From CAZINM01 sp964540605 (GTDB lineage: Bacteria; Patescibacteriota; Dojkabacteria; SC72; JAHDCA01), in NCBI GenBank assembly GCA_964540605.1, contig CAZINM010000032.1:1-12361 (forward strand): a stretch of DNA of 12,361 nucleotides, written 5' to 3'. The notes under the pieces were generated by a model, which saw only the letters and a program-made list of their open reading frames with translations, made no database searches and was not told where the DNA came from. A program made the position numbers and the translations under genes. Positions 5,168-12,115 of this stretch are shown here, piece by piece. The first letter of the stretch is position 1. Each line of letters begins with the position of its first letter.

Positions 5168-7654
5168 ATGGATCCAAATACACAGAATAGTTTTACATAT
5201 CCAAGTGTTGGTGGAACACCAACAGGTATTGGTATGCTTGATGAGTCTGCAAAAGCACAAGCACAACAAAGTTCACAGCAACAATCTGCTCAACCCGATG
5301 ATAATTCTCAACCGGTTGGTTCTCTTACTCCTTCTTTCGGTGATGCTCAAGCAGTTGAAGAGAAAGAATTTGAAGTTGAAAAACCTTTAGATCTTGAGAG
5401 TCAGTTGGCGAATCTAAAAACAATCGAAGATAGAGATCCTTCAACAGTTGTTACAAACCCTGAAATTCCTCCTGTAGTCGGCTTAAAAGCTAAAGTTGAG
5501 GCCATAGAGAATTCTTCAAATGTGAGCTCGGTAGATGGTGGTGAGAAGAAATTATCGCCATTACAAAAACTTGCGAAGAAGCTGTCAAATATAGGAATAA
5601 TTGAAAATCCTGATAAATCTTCTAATGGAGCTACTCAACCGAATATAAAAGAAACTGTTGTCGGAACACCACCACTAGATGCGGTTCAAACAAATAAAGC
5701 TACAGATCAGCCTGTTGATATTCCTGAAAATTTGGTCGAAACTCCAAAACAAGATGTAGTTACACCAGTTGGATCACTAGATCAGGGTACAACACAACCA
5801 ATTGGTTCCCTAATTCATGATACAACGCAATCAGTTGAAGCACTTGAACAAGATGCATCTAAATCAGTTAATACTCTTGAACAAGATTTAGCGACGCCAG
5901 TTGATTCTCATAAACAGGATCTCCCTGAAATGAATATAGAAACACATAAACAAGATTCAAATATTACTGGAATAAAGGATAATTTCGGTAAACCGGTTGA
6001 TTCTCCTCTTAACATCCAATTTGATGCTGAAAGCATGAATGTACATGATAATAGGATGGATAAACCTCCCGCATCAGGAGAAACTGTTGATTCATCTTTA
6101 GATCAAATCGAGAATTCATCTCTGAATTCAGATATAAATGTTCCTAATCGTGTTGATTCATTAGTTAATGATGTTATCAACTCAGGGATCTCTATGGTTA
6201 GTGAGAGTACAGTAGATCCAACTCTTACTAATGTTAATTCTGGAAGAGATGTTAATTTAACACCCGATGCTAATTTACCAACTGAAGTTAATTCTGTAAT
6301 GGATGCTAATTTGACAATAGAACCGAATTTGACCTCTGAGTTAAATTCTAGTACCGATGCTAATTTAACAACTGATGTTGATCCAAGTATGGGATCCACT
6401 TTAGTAAATTCTTCCCCAACAGAACTAAATTCTCCAGTGCCAACTTCTACTTATCTTCCTGCTGAACTGAACTCTCCAATGCCGGCTTCTACAAACTCTC
6501 TTGAGGAACAAAATTCTGAGCCTTTATTAGGTCCTACTGTCGAAGAGATCGCAAGCGAGTCTGCATCTTCGAGTACAGTTAAGTTAAATGCAAGATATCC
6601 TTACACAATAGAACAGTTAATGGATATTGTAGTAGAAAGGGAATCCTCTGATCTACATATAACTGTAGGTTACCCAGCAATGATAAGAATTGACGGAGAA
6701 CTTATTACTGTATGTGATGAAATTGTATCTGCTCAAAATGCTGTTGACTTGATAATGCCTGTTCTTCCAGAACAGAAAAAAGAGCTTTTAGAGGTCAATC
6801 GTGAAGTTGACCTAGCCTACTCTCATCATGAAGATGCGAGATTTAGAATAAATGCTTATTATCAGCAAGAAACTTTAGCTGGTGCTTTCCGTTTGATTCC
6901 TAATAGAATTAGAAGTATAGAGGAGTTGAATCTTCCTCAAATATATCATCAAATTGCCAAATTGAGGCAAGGCTTTGTATTGGTCACAGGTCCTACAGGT
7001 AGTGGTAAAAGTACTACTTTAGCTTCAATAATCCAAGAGATCAATATGAATAGAGGTGAGCATATAATTACGATTGAAGATCCTGTTGAGTATGTGTTCC
7101 CAAAATCTAGAGCTATGGTAGATCAAAGAGAGCTTCATGAAGATACACATTCATGGGAGATCGCGTTAAAAAGTGCTTTAAGACAAGATCCTGATGTTAT
7201 GTTAGTAGGAGAAATGAGAGATTTCGAAACTATTGCAGCAGCAATTACTTTAGCTGAAACGGGTCATCTAGTGTTTGCAACACTTCATACTAACAATGCT
7301 GCCCAAACTATTGATCGTATAATTGATGTATTTCCTGAACATCAGCAGAGCCAGGTTAGATCTCAGCTTTCTAATACAATAGAAGCTGTTATCGCCCAAA
7401 GGTTAATTCCTATAACAAAAGGTGGACGACGAGCAGTATCAGAAATAATGCTAGCAACACCAGCGATAAGAAATCTTATTAGAGAAGCTAAGACACATCA
7501 AATAGATAATGTGATCAGAACAAGTGCAGATATTGGTATGATCTCGCTTGAACACTCTCTCGTAAAATTGGTAAGAGATAATGTTATCACTATGGAAAGA
7601 GCTCAAGAGTATGCTGTTCATCCTGAGGAGATAACAAGATTACTAAAGAGTTAA
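5168..7654 (+). CDS. pilT: PilT retraction ATPase with a large repetitive N-terminal extension
   Basis: The C-terminal part, about residues 477-828, is a complete PilT: YTIEQLMDIVVERESSDLHI (479-498), Walker A GPTGSGKS (608-615), Asp box TIEDPVEY (635-642), Walker B DPDVMLVGEMRDFET (674-688), His box TGHLVFATLHT (698-708) and the PilT signature AIRNLIRE (766-773). PilT depolymerises pili to give retraction, twitching and DNA uptake. Usual PilT length is about 350; this protein has 828. The first 475 or so residues are polar (S, T, N, Q, D, P), have no predicted membrane segment, and contain tandem repeats of 11, 6 and 14 residues plus one short basic amphipathic stretch (LSPLQKLAKKLSNIG, 129-143). 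The start is backed by a promoter and by ACTGCCTAA before the ATG. No alternative in-frame ATG lies just before the ATPase domain. pilC follows 18 bases later. The extension's function is unknown. Confidence 0.93.
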   Translation: MDPNTQNSFTYPSVGGTPTGIGMLDESAKAQAQQSSQQQSAQPDDNSQPVGSLTPSFGDAQAVEEKEFEVEKPLDLESQLANLKTIEDRDPSTVVTNPEIPPVVGLKAKVEAIENSSNVSSVDGGEKKLSPLQKLAKKLSNIGIIENPDKSSNGATQPNIKETVVGTPPLDAVQTNKATDQPVDIPENLVETPKQDVVTPVGSLDQGTTQPIGSLIHDTTQSVEALEQDASKSVNTLEQDLATPVDSHKQDLPEMNIETHKQDSNITGIKDNFGKPVDSPLNIQFDAESMNVHDNRMDKPPASGETVDSSLDQIENSSLNSDINVPNRVDSLVNDVINSGISMVSESTVDPTLTNVNSGRDVNLTPDANLPTEVNSVMDANLTIEPNLTSELNSSTDANLTTDVDPSMGSTLVNSSPTELNSPVPTSTYLPAELNSPMPASTNSLEEQNSEPLLGPTVEEIASESASSSTVKLNARYPYTIEQLMDIVVERESSDLHITVGYPAMIRIDGELITVCDEIVSAQNAVDLIMPVLPEQKKELLEVNREVDLAYSHHEDARFRINAYYQQETLAGAFRLIPNRIRSIEELNLPQIYHQIAKLRQGFVLVTGPTGSGKSTTLASIIQEINMNRGEHIITIEDPVEYVFPKSRAMVDQRELHEDTHSWEIALKSALRQDPDVMLVGEMRDFETIAAAITLAETGHLVFATLHTNNAAQTIDRIIDVFPEHQQSQVRSQLSNTIEAVIAQRLIPITKGGRRAVSEIMLATPAIRNLIREAKTHQIDNVIRTSADIGMISLEHSLVKLVRDNVITMERAQEYAVHPEEITRLLKS
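5732..5962 (+). repeat. Coding tandem repeat, period 33 bp (11 residues), in pilT
   Basis: Residues 189-265 of PilT consist of about seven units with pattern (P/S/L)-V-x-(S/T)-(L/H)-(E/K)-Q-D-x-x-x. Examples are PVGSLDQGTTQ, PIGSLIHDTTQ, SVEALEQDASK, SVNTLEQDLAT and PVDSHKQDLPE. The last unit is out of phase by one residue. DNA is partly conserved too: CTTGAACAAGAT occurs at 5843-5854 and again 33 bases on. Confidence 0.75.
6245..6388 (+). repeat. Coding tandem repeat, period 18 bp (6 residues), in pilT
   Basis: Residues 360-407 of PilT are eight hexapeptides of pattern x-(D/E)-x-N-(L/S)-x: RDVNLT, PDANLP, TEVNSV, MDANLT, IEPNLT, SELNSS, TDANLT, TDVDPS. The last is degenerate. At DNA level GATGCTAATTTA recurs at 6266 and 6356, a minisatellite-like array. 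Confidence 0.8.
6419..6544 (+). repeat. Coding tandem repeat, period 42 bp (14 residues), in pilT
   Basis: Two clear units, TELNSPVPTSTYLP (418-431) and AELNSPMPASTNSL (432-445), are followed by a degenerate third beginning EEQNSEP. The units are rich in Pro, Ser and Thr and lie about 20 residues before the ATPase region. Confidence 0.65.
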
Positions 7655-7672
7655 AATCAAAATAAGAATCAA

Positions 7673-8884
7673 ATGAAACAATTTAGATATTCTGCAAGAA
7701 CAAAAACAGGTGATGTCGTTAAAGGCGTAATAGAAGCAAAAAGTAAGATTGGTGTTGTTGAAGCTTTACAACAGAAAGAACTTATTGTTGTCCAAGTAGA
7801 TGAGAATGCTACTGCTGGTTTACAAAAATTGAATGAGATCAACATAGGTGGCGTACCTATGAAAGATAAAGTAGTTTTCATGAGACAGCTTGCAACAATG
7901 ATATCTGCTGGTCTGCCATTATCTCAAGCATTGGAGATACTTGAAGCTCAGGCAACCAATCCTCTTTTTAAGAAAGTTTTATCTAATGTATCAGATAATG
8001 TTCAGGGTGGTTTGAGTTTGGCAAAATCTTTTAGAAAAGAAGATGATATTTTTGATGATATTGTAATAAATCTTCTAGAAGCTGGTGAAGAAAGTGGACA
8101 TCTTGAGGAGGTTTTACAAAAAGTTGCAACGCAGCTTGAAGACTCAAAGAGGTTAAATGAAAAGATCAGAAGTGCTTTTACCTACCCTGCTGTTATTGCA
8201 GTAGTAGTTGTTGCTGTAGTAGCAATTATGATGCTATTTTTAGTGCCAGCGATGGAAACGATCTATGCAGATTTTGATGCTGAACTTCCTTGGGTTACAA
8301 GATTTGTCATAAGTATAAGCAATTTTATGGTTAGCTTCTGGTGGCTAATATTGATAATAGTCATAATTACTGTAGTCTCATTGAAATATTATGCTGATTC
8401 TCCAAAAGGTAAAGAAAGAATTCATTATATACTTCTAAAGATCCCAGTATTTGGAGCATTAGCAACAAAGATCCAATTAACACAATTTAATAGGACACTA
8501 GGTTTGCTTTTGAGTAGTGGTCTTTCAATTGTTGAGTCATTAAAATTAACAGCAGGTGCATTAGGTAATGTCCATTTCAAAAAAGCTGTAATGGAAACAA
8601 AAGCAGAAGTTGAGAAAGGTGTTCCAATGGCAACACCACTTTCAAGAAGTGAATTTTTCCCATTGATCGTAAGCCAGATGGTTGCTGTGGGTGAAGAATC
8701 TGGACAGATCGATATGGTATTAGGAAAGATGGCACAATATTATAATGAAGAGGTTGAAACAATGGCTGCAAACTTAACAACACTTTTAGAACCTTTTATT
8801 CTTATTATTGTTGGTATAGTTGTTGGAATAATAGCTTTGGCTGTTTATATGCCGATGTTCACTTTGATCGAGGTAATGGCGTAA
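7673..8884 (+). CDS. pilC: Type IV pilus inner-membrane platform protein PilC
   Basis: Membrane platform that couples PilB and PilT to the growing pilus. The protein has 403 residues, the family norm, with the duplicated T2SSF fold: domain 1 about 66-190 and domain 2 about 268-391. Each carries a GEESG motif (138-142 and 340-344). The N-terminal RYSARTKTGDVVKG (5-18) is the usual PilC/GspF opening. Hydrophobic segments are about 172-192, 222-238 and 373-394. The start codon is 18 bases after the pilT stop, with no Shine-Dalgarno between, so pilT and pilC are almost certainly cotranscribed. A small GCGTA/TACGC inverted repeat overlaps the stop codon but has no T-run. Confidence 0.96.
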   Translation: MKQFRYSARTKTGDVVKGVIEAKSKIGVVEALQQKELIVVQVDENATAGLQKLNEINIGGVPMKDKVVFMRQLATMISAGLPLSQALEILEAQATNPLFKKVLSNVSDNVQGGLSLAKSFRKEDDIFDDIVINLLEAGEESGHLEEVLQKVATQLEDSKRLNEKIRSAFTYPAVIAVVVVAVVAIMMLFLVPAMETIYADFDAELPWVTRFVISISNFMVSFWWLILIIVIITVVSLKYYADSPKGKERIHYILLKIPVFGALATKIQLTQFNRTLGLLLSSGLSIVESLKLTAGALGNVHFKKAVMETKAEVEKGVPMATPLSRSEFFPLIVSQMVAVGEESGQIDMVLGKMAQYYNEEVETMAANLTTLLEPFILIIVGIVVGIIALAVYMPMFTLIEVMA

Positions 8885-8919
8885 TTTTACGCTATTCTCC
8901 TATACAGTTTTTCAAATTG

Positions 8920-8972
8920 TTGACAGTGACTATGTTTTGCTTTACTCTGATATTGATGTACAAAAATATAAT
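8920..8972 (+). promoter_or_regulatory. Promoter region of the major pilin gene
   Basis: A perfect TTGACA (8920-8925) with TACTCT (8943-8948) 17 bases later is one possible pair, though the -10 match is weak. A perfect TATAAT (8967-8972) lies 19 bases before the ATG and would give a leader of about 11 bases, but has no -35 at 17. TATAAT sits in an inverted repeat (ATATAA-TT-TTATAT, 8966-8979) and is followed after eight bases by TACTGCCTAA and the ATG, the same layout as at pilB. Together with the terminator after the gene, this suggests a separate pilin transcript. Confidence 0.5.
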
Positions 8973-8990
8973 TTTATATGTACTGCCTAA

Positions 8991-9551
8991 ATGAATAAAA
9001 AATATAAGGGTTTTACACTCGTAGAGATGCTCATAGTCATGGGTATACTAGCTGTGCTCATGGGTATTGGTGTTTCTGTAGCGAGGTTTGCTATTCAAAG
9101 AGCAAATAACATTCAGCATCAAAGTGCTGTAGATCAGCTTTATCAAGCGTTCCAATCTTATTATACGGATAATAGAGAGTATCCAAGAAGCTCACTCGCA
9201 GACCAGGATCTAGCTGGTACAGATTCTTTTCAGGAGGCTTTAGATGTAAATGGAGCACTCGATGTGTATGTTGATGCAGCATTCGATGGTGGTGCACCAA
9301 CTACCTTCTACTACATTGTTGATGAAACTCAACAAGCACCTCAGGAATTTTTAGTATGTGTAGCTTATGGTGGTTTAGATGATGAAGCTGAATTAGGTGG
9401 ATATTGTAATGGAAACGGTTTCGGTATATTACCTGCAGATGGTTTGATAACTGAAAAAGTACAAGATGATTTCCAATATTTTAGTGATAACGTTATAGAT
9501 ATGGCAGATTGGACATCAGATTGGCAACCAGCAGAAGGTGGGTGGCAATAA
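8991..9551 (+). CDS. pilA: Type IV prepilin, GspG-like, probable major pilin
   Basis: Structural subunit of the pilus fibre. The short basic leader MNKKYKG ends in Gly7, followed by FTLVEMLIVMGILAVLMGIG (8-27) with Phe+1 and Glu+5, a textbook class III signal and N-terminal helix. The stretch QSYYTDNREYP (55-65) resembles the GspG/PilA alpha-beta loop. Cys123 and Cys139 could form the C-terminal disulfide. Mature length would be 179 residues. The gene has its own upstream promoter elements and is followed 19 bases after its stop by a strong intrinsic terminator, as expected for the most abundant subunit. Assignment as the major pilin is inferred from this context and the canonical signal; it could be a pseudopilin. 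The start follows ACTGCCTAA. Confidence 0.88.
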   Translation: MNKKYKGFTLVEMLIVMGILAVLMGIGVSVARFAIQRANNIQHQSAVDQLYQAFQSYYTDNREYPRSSLADQDLAGTDSFQEALDVNGALDVYVDAAFDGGAPTTFYYIVDETQQAPQEFLVCVAYGGLDDEAELGGYCNGNGFGILPADGLITEKVQDDFQYFSDNVIDMADWTSDWQPAEGGWQ

Positions 9552-9569
9552 ATTCATAATTGTTTAATT

Positions 9570-9600
9570 AAAAGGAGGTTGCAAAACCTCCTTTTTTTTT
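9570..9600 (+). terminator. Intrinsic terminator after the major pilin gene
   Basis: An 11-bp perfect stem (AAAAGGAGGTT / AACCTCCTTTT) closes on a GCAA tetraloop of the GNRA type (9581-9584) and runs into an unbroken T-run through 9600. This is the strongest terminator in the window. It separates the pilin gene from pilD, so downstream genes depend on read-through or an unseen promoter. The AGGAGG in the stem is 35 bases from the pilD start and cannot be its ribosome binding site. Confidence 0.93.
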
Positions 9601-9613
9601 CTATTGTTATGCA

Positions 9614-10381
9614 ATGTTCGAAATAACTATGGCAATAATTATCTTTTTTTTAGGGGCTTCTCTTGCAAGCTTTTATATTGCTCAAATTTATCGCATTGAA
9701 AAAGAGCTTCCATTAAAAGAATTCATTACAAAAGGATCTTACTGTGAAGGATGTGGTAAGGAGCTTTGTTGGTATGAGCTGATCCCAGTAATAAGCTATT
9801 TCTTCCAAAGAGGTAAATGTCATAAATGTGGCTTTAAAATTTCTTTCACCTACCCTCTTTTTGAATTTGTTAATGGTATTACTTTGGCGATACTTTACCT
9901 AAGACAAGTTCCAATTGATTATTATCTGTTCTCACAATTCTTATTTTTTCTTGCAGTGTATGATTTTTATTATAAAGGCTTTCCCAAAAGTATAATGCAC
10001 ACTTTTTTAATAGTGGCCCTTCTGTTTTCTGCTTATAAGTTCATTTTTCAGTACAATTTCAGTCTGTTAGTGATATTTGTTGCTGTGGCAATTTCGTTAT
10101 CTGTCTTGATCCTAAATTTAATTAAAAGATCATTCGGCTTTGGAGATCTACTTGTAGTATTAATGTTAGGATTGGTATTAACATTAAAAGAGCTAATTGC
10201 TGTTATCTTCTTTTCAATACTTATTGCAGGAATTTATGCAATAGTTCTATTGATCATGAAGAAGGTTAATAAGAAAGATTCAATCCCATTTGTTCCATTT
10301 ATTCATGTAGCTTTCATCCTTATTTTTGCAATTGAACCAATTGTAGATAAATATTTTACTTATCTTATTTACCTGTGGTAG
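9614..10381 (+). CDS. pilD: Type IV prepilin peptidase PilD
   Basis: Membrane aspartyl protease that removes prepilin leaders and usually N-methylates the new N-terminus. The protein has 255 residues. The N-terminal cytoplasmic domain has Cys pairs C44/C47 and C69/C72, with an extra C52. The two catalytic aspartates are Asp117 (FLAVYDFYYKGFP) and Asp178 in GFGD (175-178). IPFVPF (224-229) corresponds to the family's IPFGPF. Seven or eight hydrophobic segments are visible. At the first Asp, the family's usual L-P-D-x-L-T region is replaced by GFPKSIMHT. The gene begins 14 bases after the terminator T-run with no clear promoter or Shine-Dalgarno, so it probably relies on read-through. It is the only peptidase gene seen for the four prepilins here. 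Confidence 0.93.
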   Translation: MFEITMAIIIFFLGASLASFYIAQIYRIEKELPLKEFITKGSYCEGCGKELCWYELIPVISYFFQRGKCHKCGFKISFTYPLFEFVNGITLAILYLRQVPIDYYLFSQFLFFLAVYDFYYKGFPKSIMHTFLIVALLFSAYKFIFQYNFSLLVIFVAVAISLSVLILNLIKRSFGFGDLLVVLMLGLVLTLKELIAVIFFSILIAGIYAIVLLIMKKVNKKDSIPFVPFIHVAFILIFAIEPIVDKYFTYLIYLW

Positions 10382-10385
10382 ATTA

Positions 10386-10405
10386 TATAAGTAGTAATTT
10401 ACTGC
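10386..10405 (+). promoter_or_regulatory. Possible promoter-like element before the FimT-like gene
   Basis: TATAAG (10386-10391), eight bases, then TACTGC (10400-10405) reproduces the spacing seen before pilB and the major pilin gene. Here the motif lies 11 bases from the ATG rather than 2-4. The segment AGTAGTAATTTACTGCT is also an imperfect 17-bp palindrome. No -35 box is clear. Confidence 0.25.
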
Positions 10406-10416
10406 TCTGAAAAATA

Positions 10417-11427
10417 ATGAAAAGAAAAAAGGCCATATATCCAGCTTTCACTTTGATCGAGATGCTTGTTGTTTTAATCATATTTACAGTACTTTTTGGT
10501 ATTGGTATATCCGCATTTTCGGGTTTAAGAACAACTATTTTGATGAATCAGACATCAGAGAACATCAAGCAGAATTTTAGGTGGACACAAAGGGCAGCGA
10601 TATTACTTAAAAGAGATCCAGGAGATAACTGGATATATGGTATTGGAATAGATCTGAGTCAATTTTATGGAGATGGAGGAGTTTATAGGGTTTTTAAATG
10701 GTGTGCTCCTTATAGAGAGTATAGTGATGATACAAGGGCTTCTGGTCAGTTCCCGAATTATACAGATGGAGTCGGTAATGTACTTCTAGGTGAATCTGCG
10801 AATATACCATTTCATGAAGGTTACAAACCAATCGGTTCTGCAATCGCACAATATGGTCCTCATTATAGTAATGATTGTTCTGGCATTCTTCCTGAAGATG
10901 GCGTCCTAATTGATATTAGCGGTACAGGTTCTGGTCTTGTAGATAATTTCACAATACCGGCACCTCTTTCTTCAGGATATTTAACACCATTAACTCCTAG
11001 ATTCATTTTATTTGAATCTGTTAGTGGTAATGTGTTTTTCTATAATAGAGATGGCGTATTAATTAATTTTCATGAAGTTAGTGAGGACACCTACGAATTG
11101 ATAGATGATCCAATTGATCTAGATTTCGTTATTAAAACACCAAATGGAGACAGAGGTATAAATCTGATTTTAAGTTCTAGATCTGGTAAATTAACAGATA
11201 TGAAAGTTATTGCAGATCCTGATAATAATTATACTTTTGGAACTTTATTTGTTGAAGCGCCAACTGATTCCGGAGGAGAAGAACCTGTCGATCTCGGTGG
11301 GGATGAATTACCTATAGACATAATTCCTGAAACTGGTGATGATACAGATATAATAGATATTATTGATATCAATCGTGATCTTTATGAGACTATAGATCCA
11401 TATCCTGGTGATACTGAAACATACTAA
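10417..11427 (+). CDS. Minor prepilin, FimT/GspH-like, with acidic C-terminal tail
   Basis: The leader MKRKKAIYPA is followed by FTLIEMLVVLIIFTVLFGIG (11-30), with Phe+1 and Glu+5 but Ala10 instead of Gly at -1. After the helix, SENIKQNFRWTQRAAILLKRD (47-67) and a late beta segment GNVFFYNRDGVLINF (204-218) fit the FimT/GspH layout, whose members prime assembly or sit at the tip. The protein has 336 residues, long for FimT (about 170-200). Cys96 and Cys154 may pair. CSGILPEDGVLI (154-165) resembles a loop in the major pilin. The last 50 or so residues are strongly acidic, with Asp-Ile repeats (DDTDIIDIIDINRD, 308-321). It lies 35 bases after pilD on the same strand. FimT is the best guess; any minor pseudopilin is possible. 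Confidence 0.82.
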   Translation: MKRKKAIYPAFTLIEMLVVLIIFTVLFGIGISAFSGLRTTILMNQTSENIKQNFRWTQRAAILLKRDPGDNWIYGIGIDLSQFYGDGGVYRVFKWCAPYREYSDDTRASGQFPNYTDGVGNVLLGESANIPFHEGYKPIGSAIAQYGPHYSNDCSGILPEDGVLIDISGTGSGLVDNFTIPAPLSSGYLTPLTPRFILFESVSGNVFFYNRDGVLINFHEVSEDTYELIDDPIDLDFVIKTPNGDRGINLILSSRSGKLTDMKVIADPDNNYTFGTLFVEAPTDSGGEEPVDLGGDELPIDIIPETGDDTDIIDIIDINRDLYETIDPYPGDTETY

Positions 11428-11428
11428 T

Positions 11429-11445
11429 TTGATCAAAAGGATCAA
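11429..11445 (+). other. Small hairpin after the FimT-like gene
   Basis: TTGATC, a five-base loop AAAAG, then GATCAA forms a 6-bp stem one base after the stop codon. The bases that follow (GCTTAATATTTTG) are not a T-run, so it is at most a weak terminator or an mRNA-processing or stability element. Confidence 0.35.
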
Positions 11446-11476
11446 GCTTAATATTTTGTTAATTGATAAATAAATC

Positions 11477-12115
11477 ATGAACTTATTAAATAGATCGAAA
11501 ATGTTTTATTTCGCACAAGGTTTTGTGGAGGCTTTAATCGCAATACTAATTACAGGTATAGCCTCAGTGCTTTTCATGACCATTGCAGCAAGGACCATAG
11601 CAGATGTAGTACATAATGAGAAGGTTGATATGCTAACACAAGAAGCAGTTAAAGGTTCGATAATTGCAACAAATATCATTGAAGAATGGAATTTCGGGAA
11701 TCGAACTTTGACAAGTAATTCTAATTTTCTAACTGTTGACAACGGATTTGGTGAAAGTATAGGAAATTGTTATGGATTGGATGGGGATGTTAATGATCCA
11801 ATGGTATCTAATCTACCAGTTTGTCAGTTTTTTGGTTCTTCTGAAATTGGAATTAATCCTAGCCTATGTGCGTCAGATGTAAATTGGGAGGAAGTATCTA
11901 TAGATGCAGAAGATGGGATAGAAGATATGTTTCGAATTATTTGTGTTGATACAAATTCAAATGAGACAAATATGGTATTAGCATTAAGAGTTTATACAGG
12001 GTTTAGATCATGTAATAGGGTAAATAGTATAGTAAGAGAAGTAAGTGATGTGGATATTTCATGTGATTTGTATGAGTATATAACAGTTTTAAAACTTGAA
12101 CCAATTGCAGAATGA
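11477..12115 (+). CDS. Minor prepilin, PilV-like, six cysteines
   Basis: The N-terminus MNLLNRSKMFYFAQGFVEALIA leads into a hydrophobic helix (about 16-37). If Glu18 is the conserved Glu+5, cleavage falls after Ala13 and the mature protein begins Gln-Gly-Phe-Val-Glu. If Gly15 is -1, Glu would be at +3, which is atypical. The VEALIAILI core resembles PilV/PilW-type minor pilins. The 212-residue protein has six cysteines (98, 116, 131, 156, 179, 196), enough for three disulfides. Methionine 9 is an alternative start that shortens the leader. The gene follows the FimT-like gene by 49 bases and overlaps the next prepilin by ATGA, so translation of those two is probably coupled. The protein is not close to any specific named pilin that I recognise. 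Confidence 0.78.
   Translation: MNLLNRSKMFYFAQGFVEALIAILITGIASVLFMTIAARTIADVVHNEKVDMLTQEAVKGSIIATNIIEEWNFGNRTLTSNSNFLTVDNGFGESIGNCYGLDGDVNDPMVSNLPVCQFFGSSEIGINPSLCASDVNWEEVSIDAEDGIEDMFRIICVDTNSNETNMVLALRVYTGFRSCNRVNSIVREVSDVDISCDLYEYITVLKLEPIAE

Noticed and set aside
6103..6399. 98-codon open frame on the minus strand inside pilT
   Set aside because: It mirrors the repetitive coding region of pilT, has no promoter or start signal, and its periodic Leu/Ser/Lys composition is just the complement of the repeat.
8879..8892. GCGTA/TACGC inverted repeat at the pilC stop as a terminator
   Set aside because: The stem is only five to six pairs with a tiny loop and has no T-run directly after it.
9573..9580. 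AGGAGG as ribosome binding site of pilD
   Set aside because: It is the left arm of the terminator stem and lies about 35 bases from the pilD ATG, too far to act.
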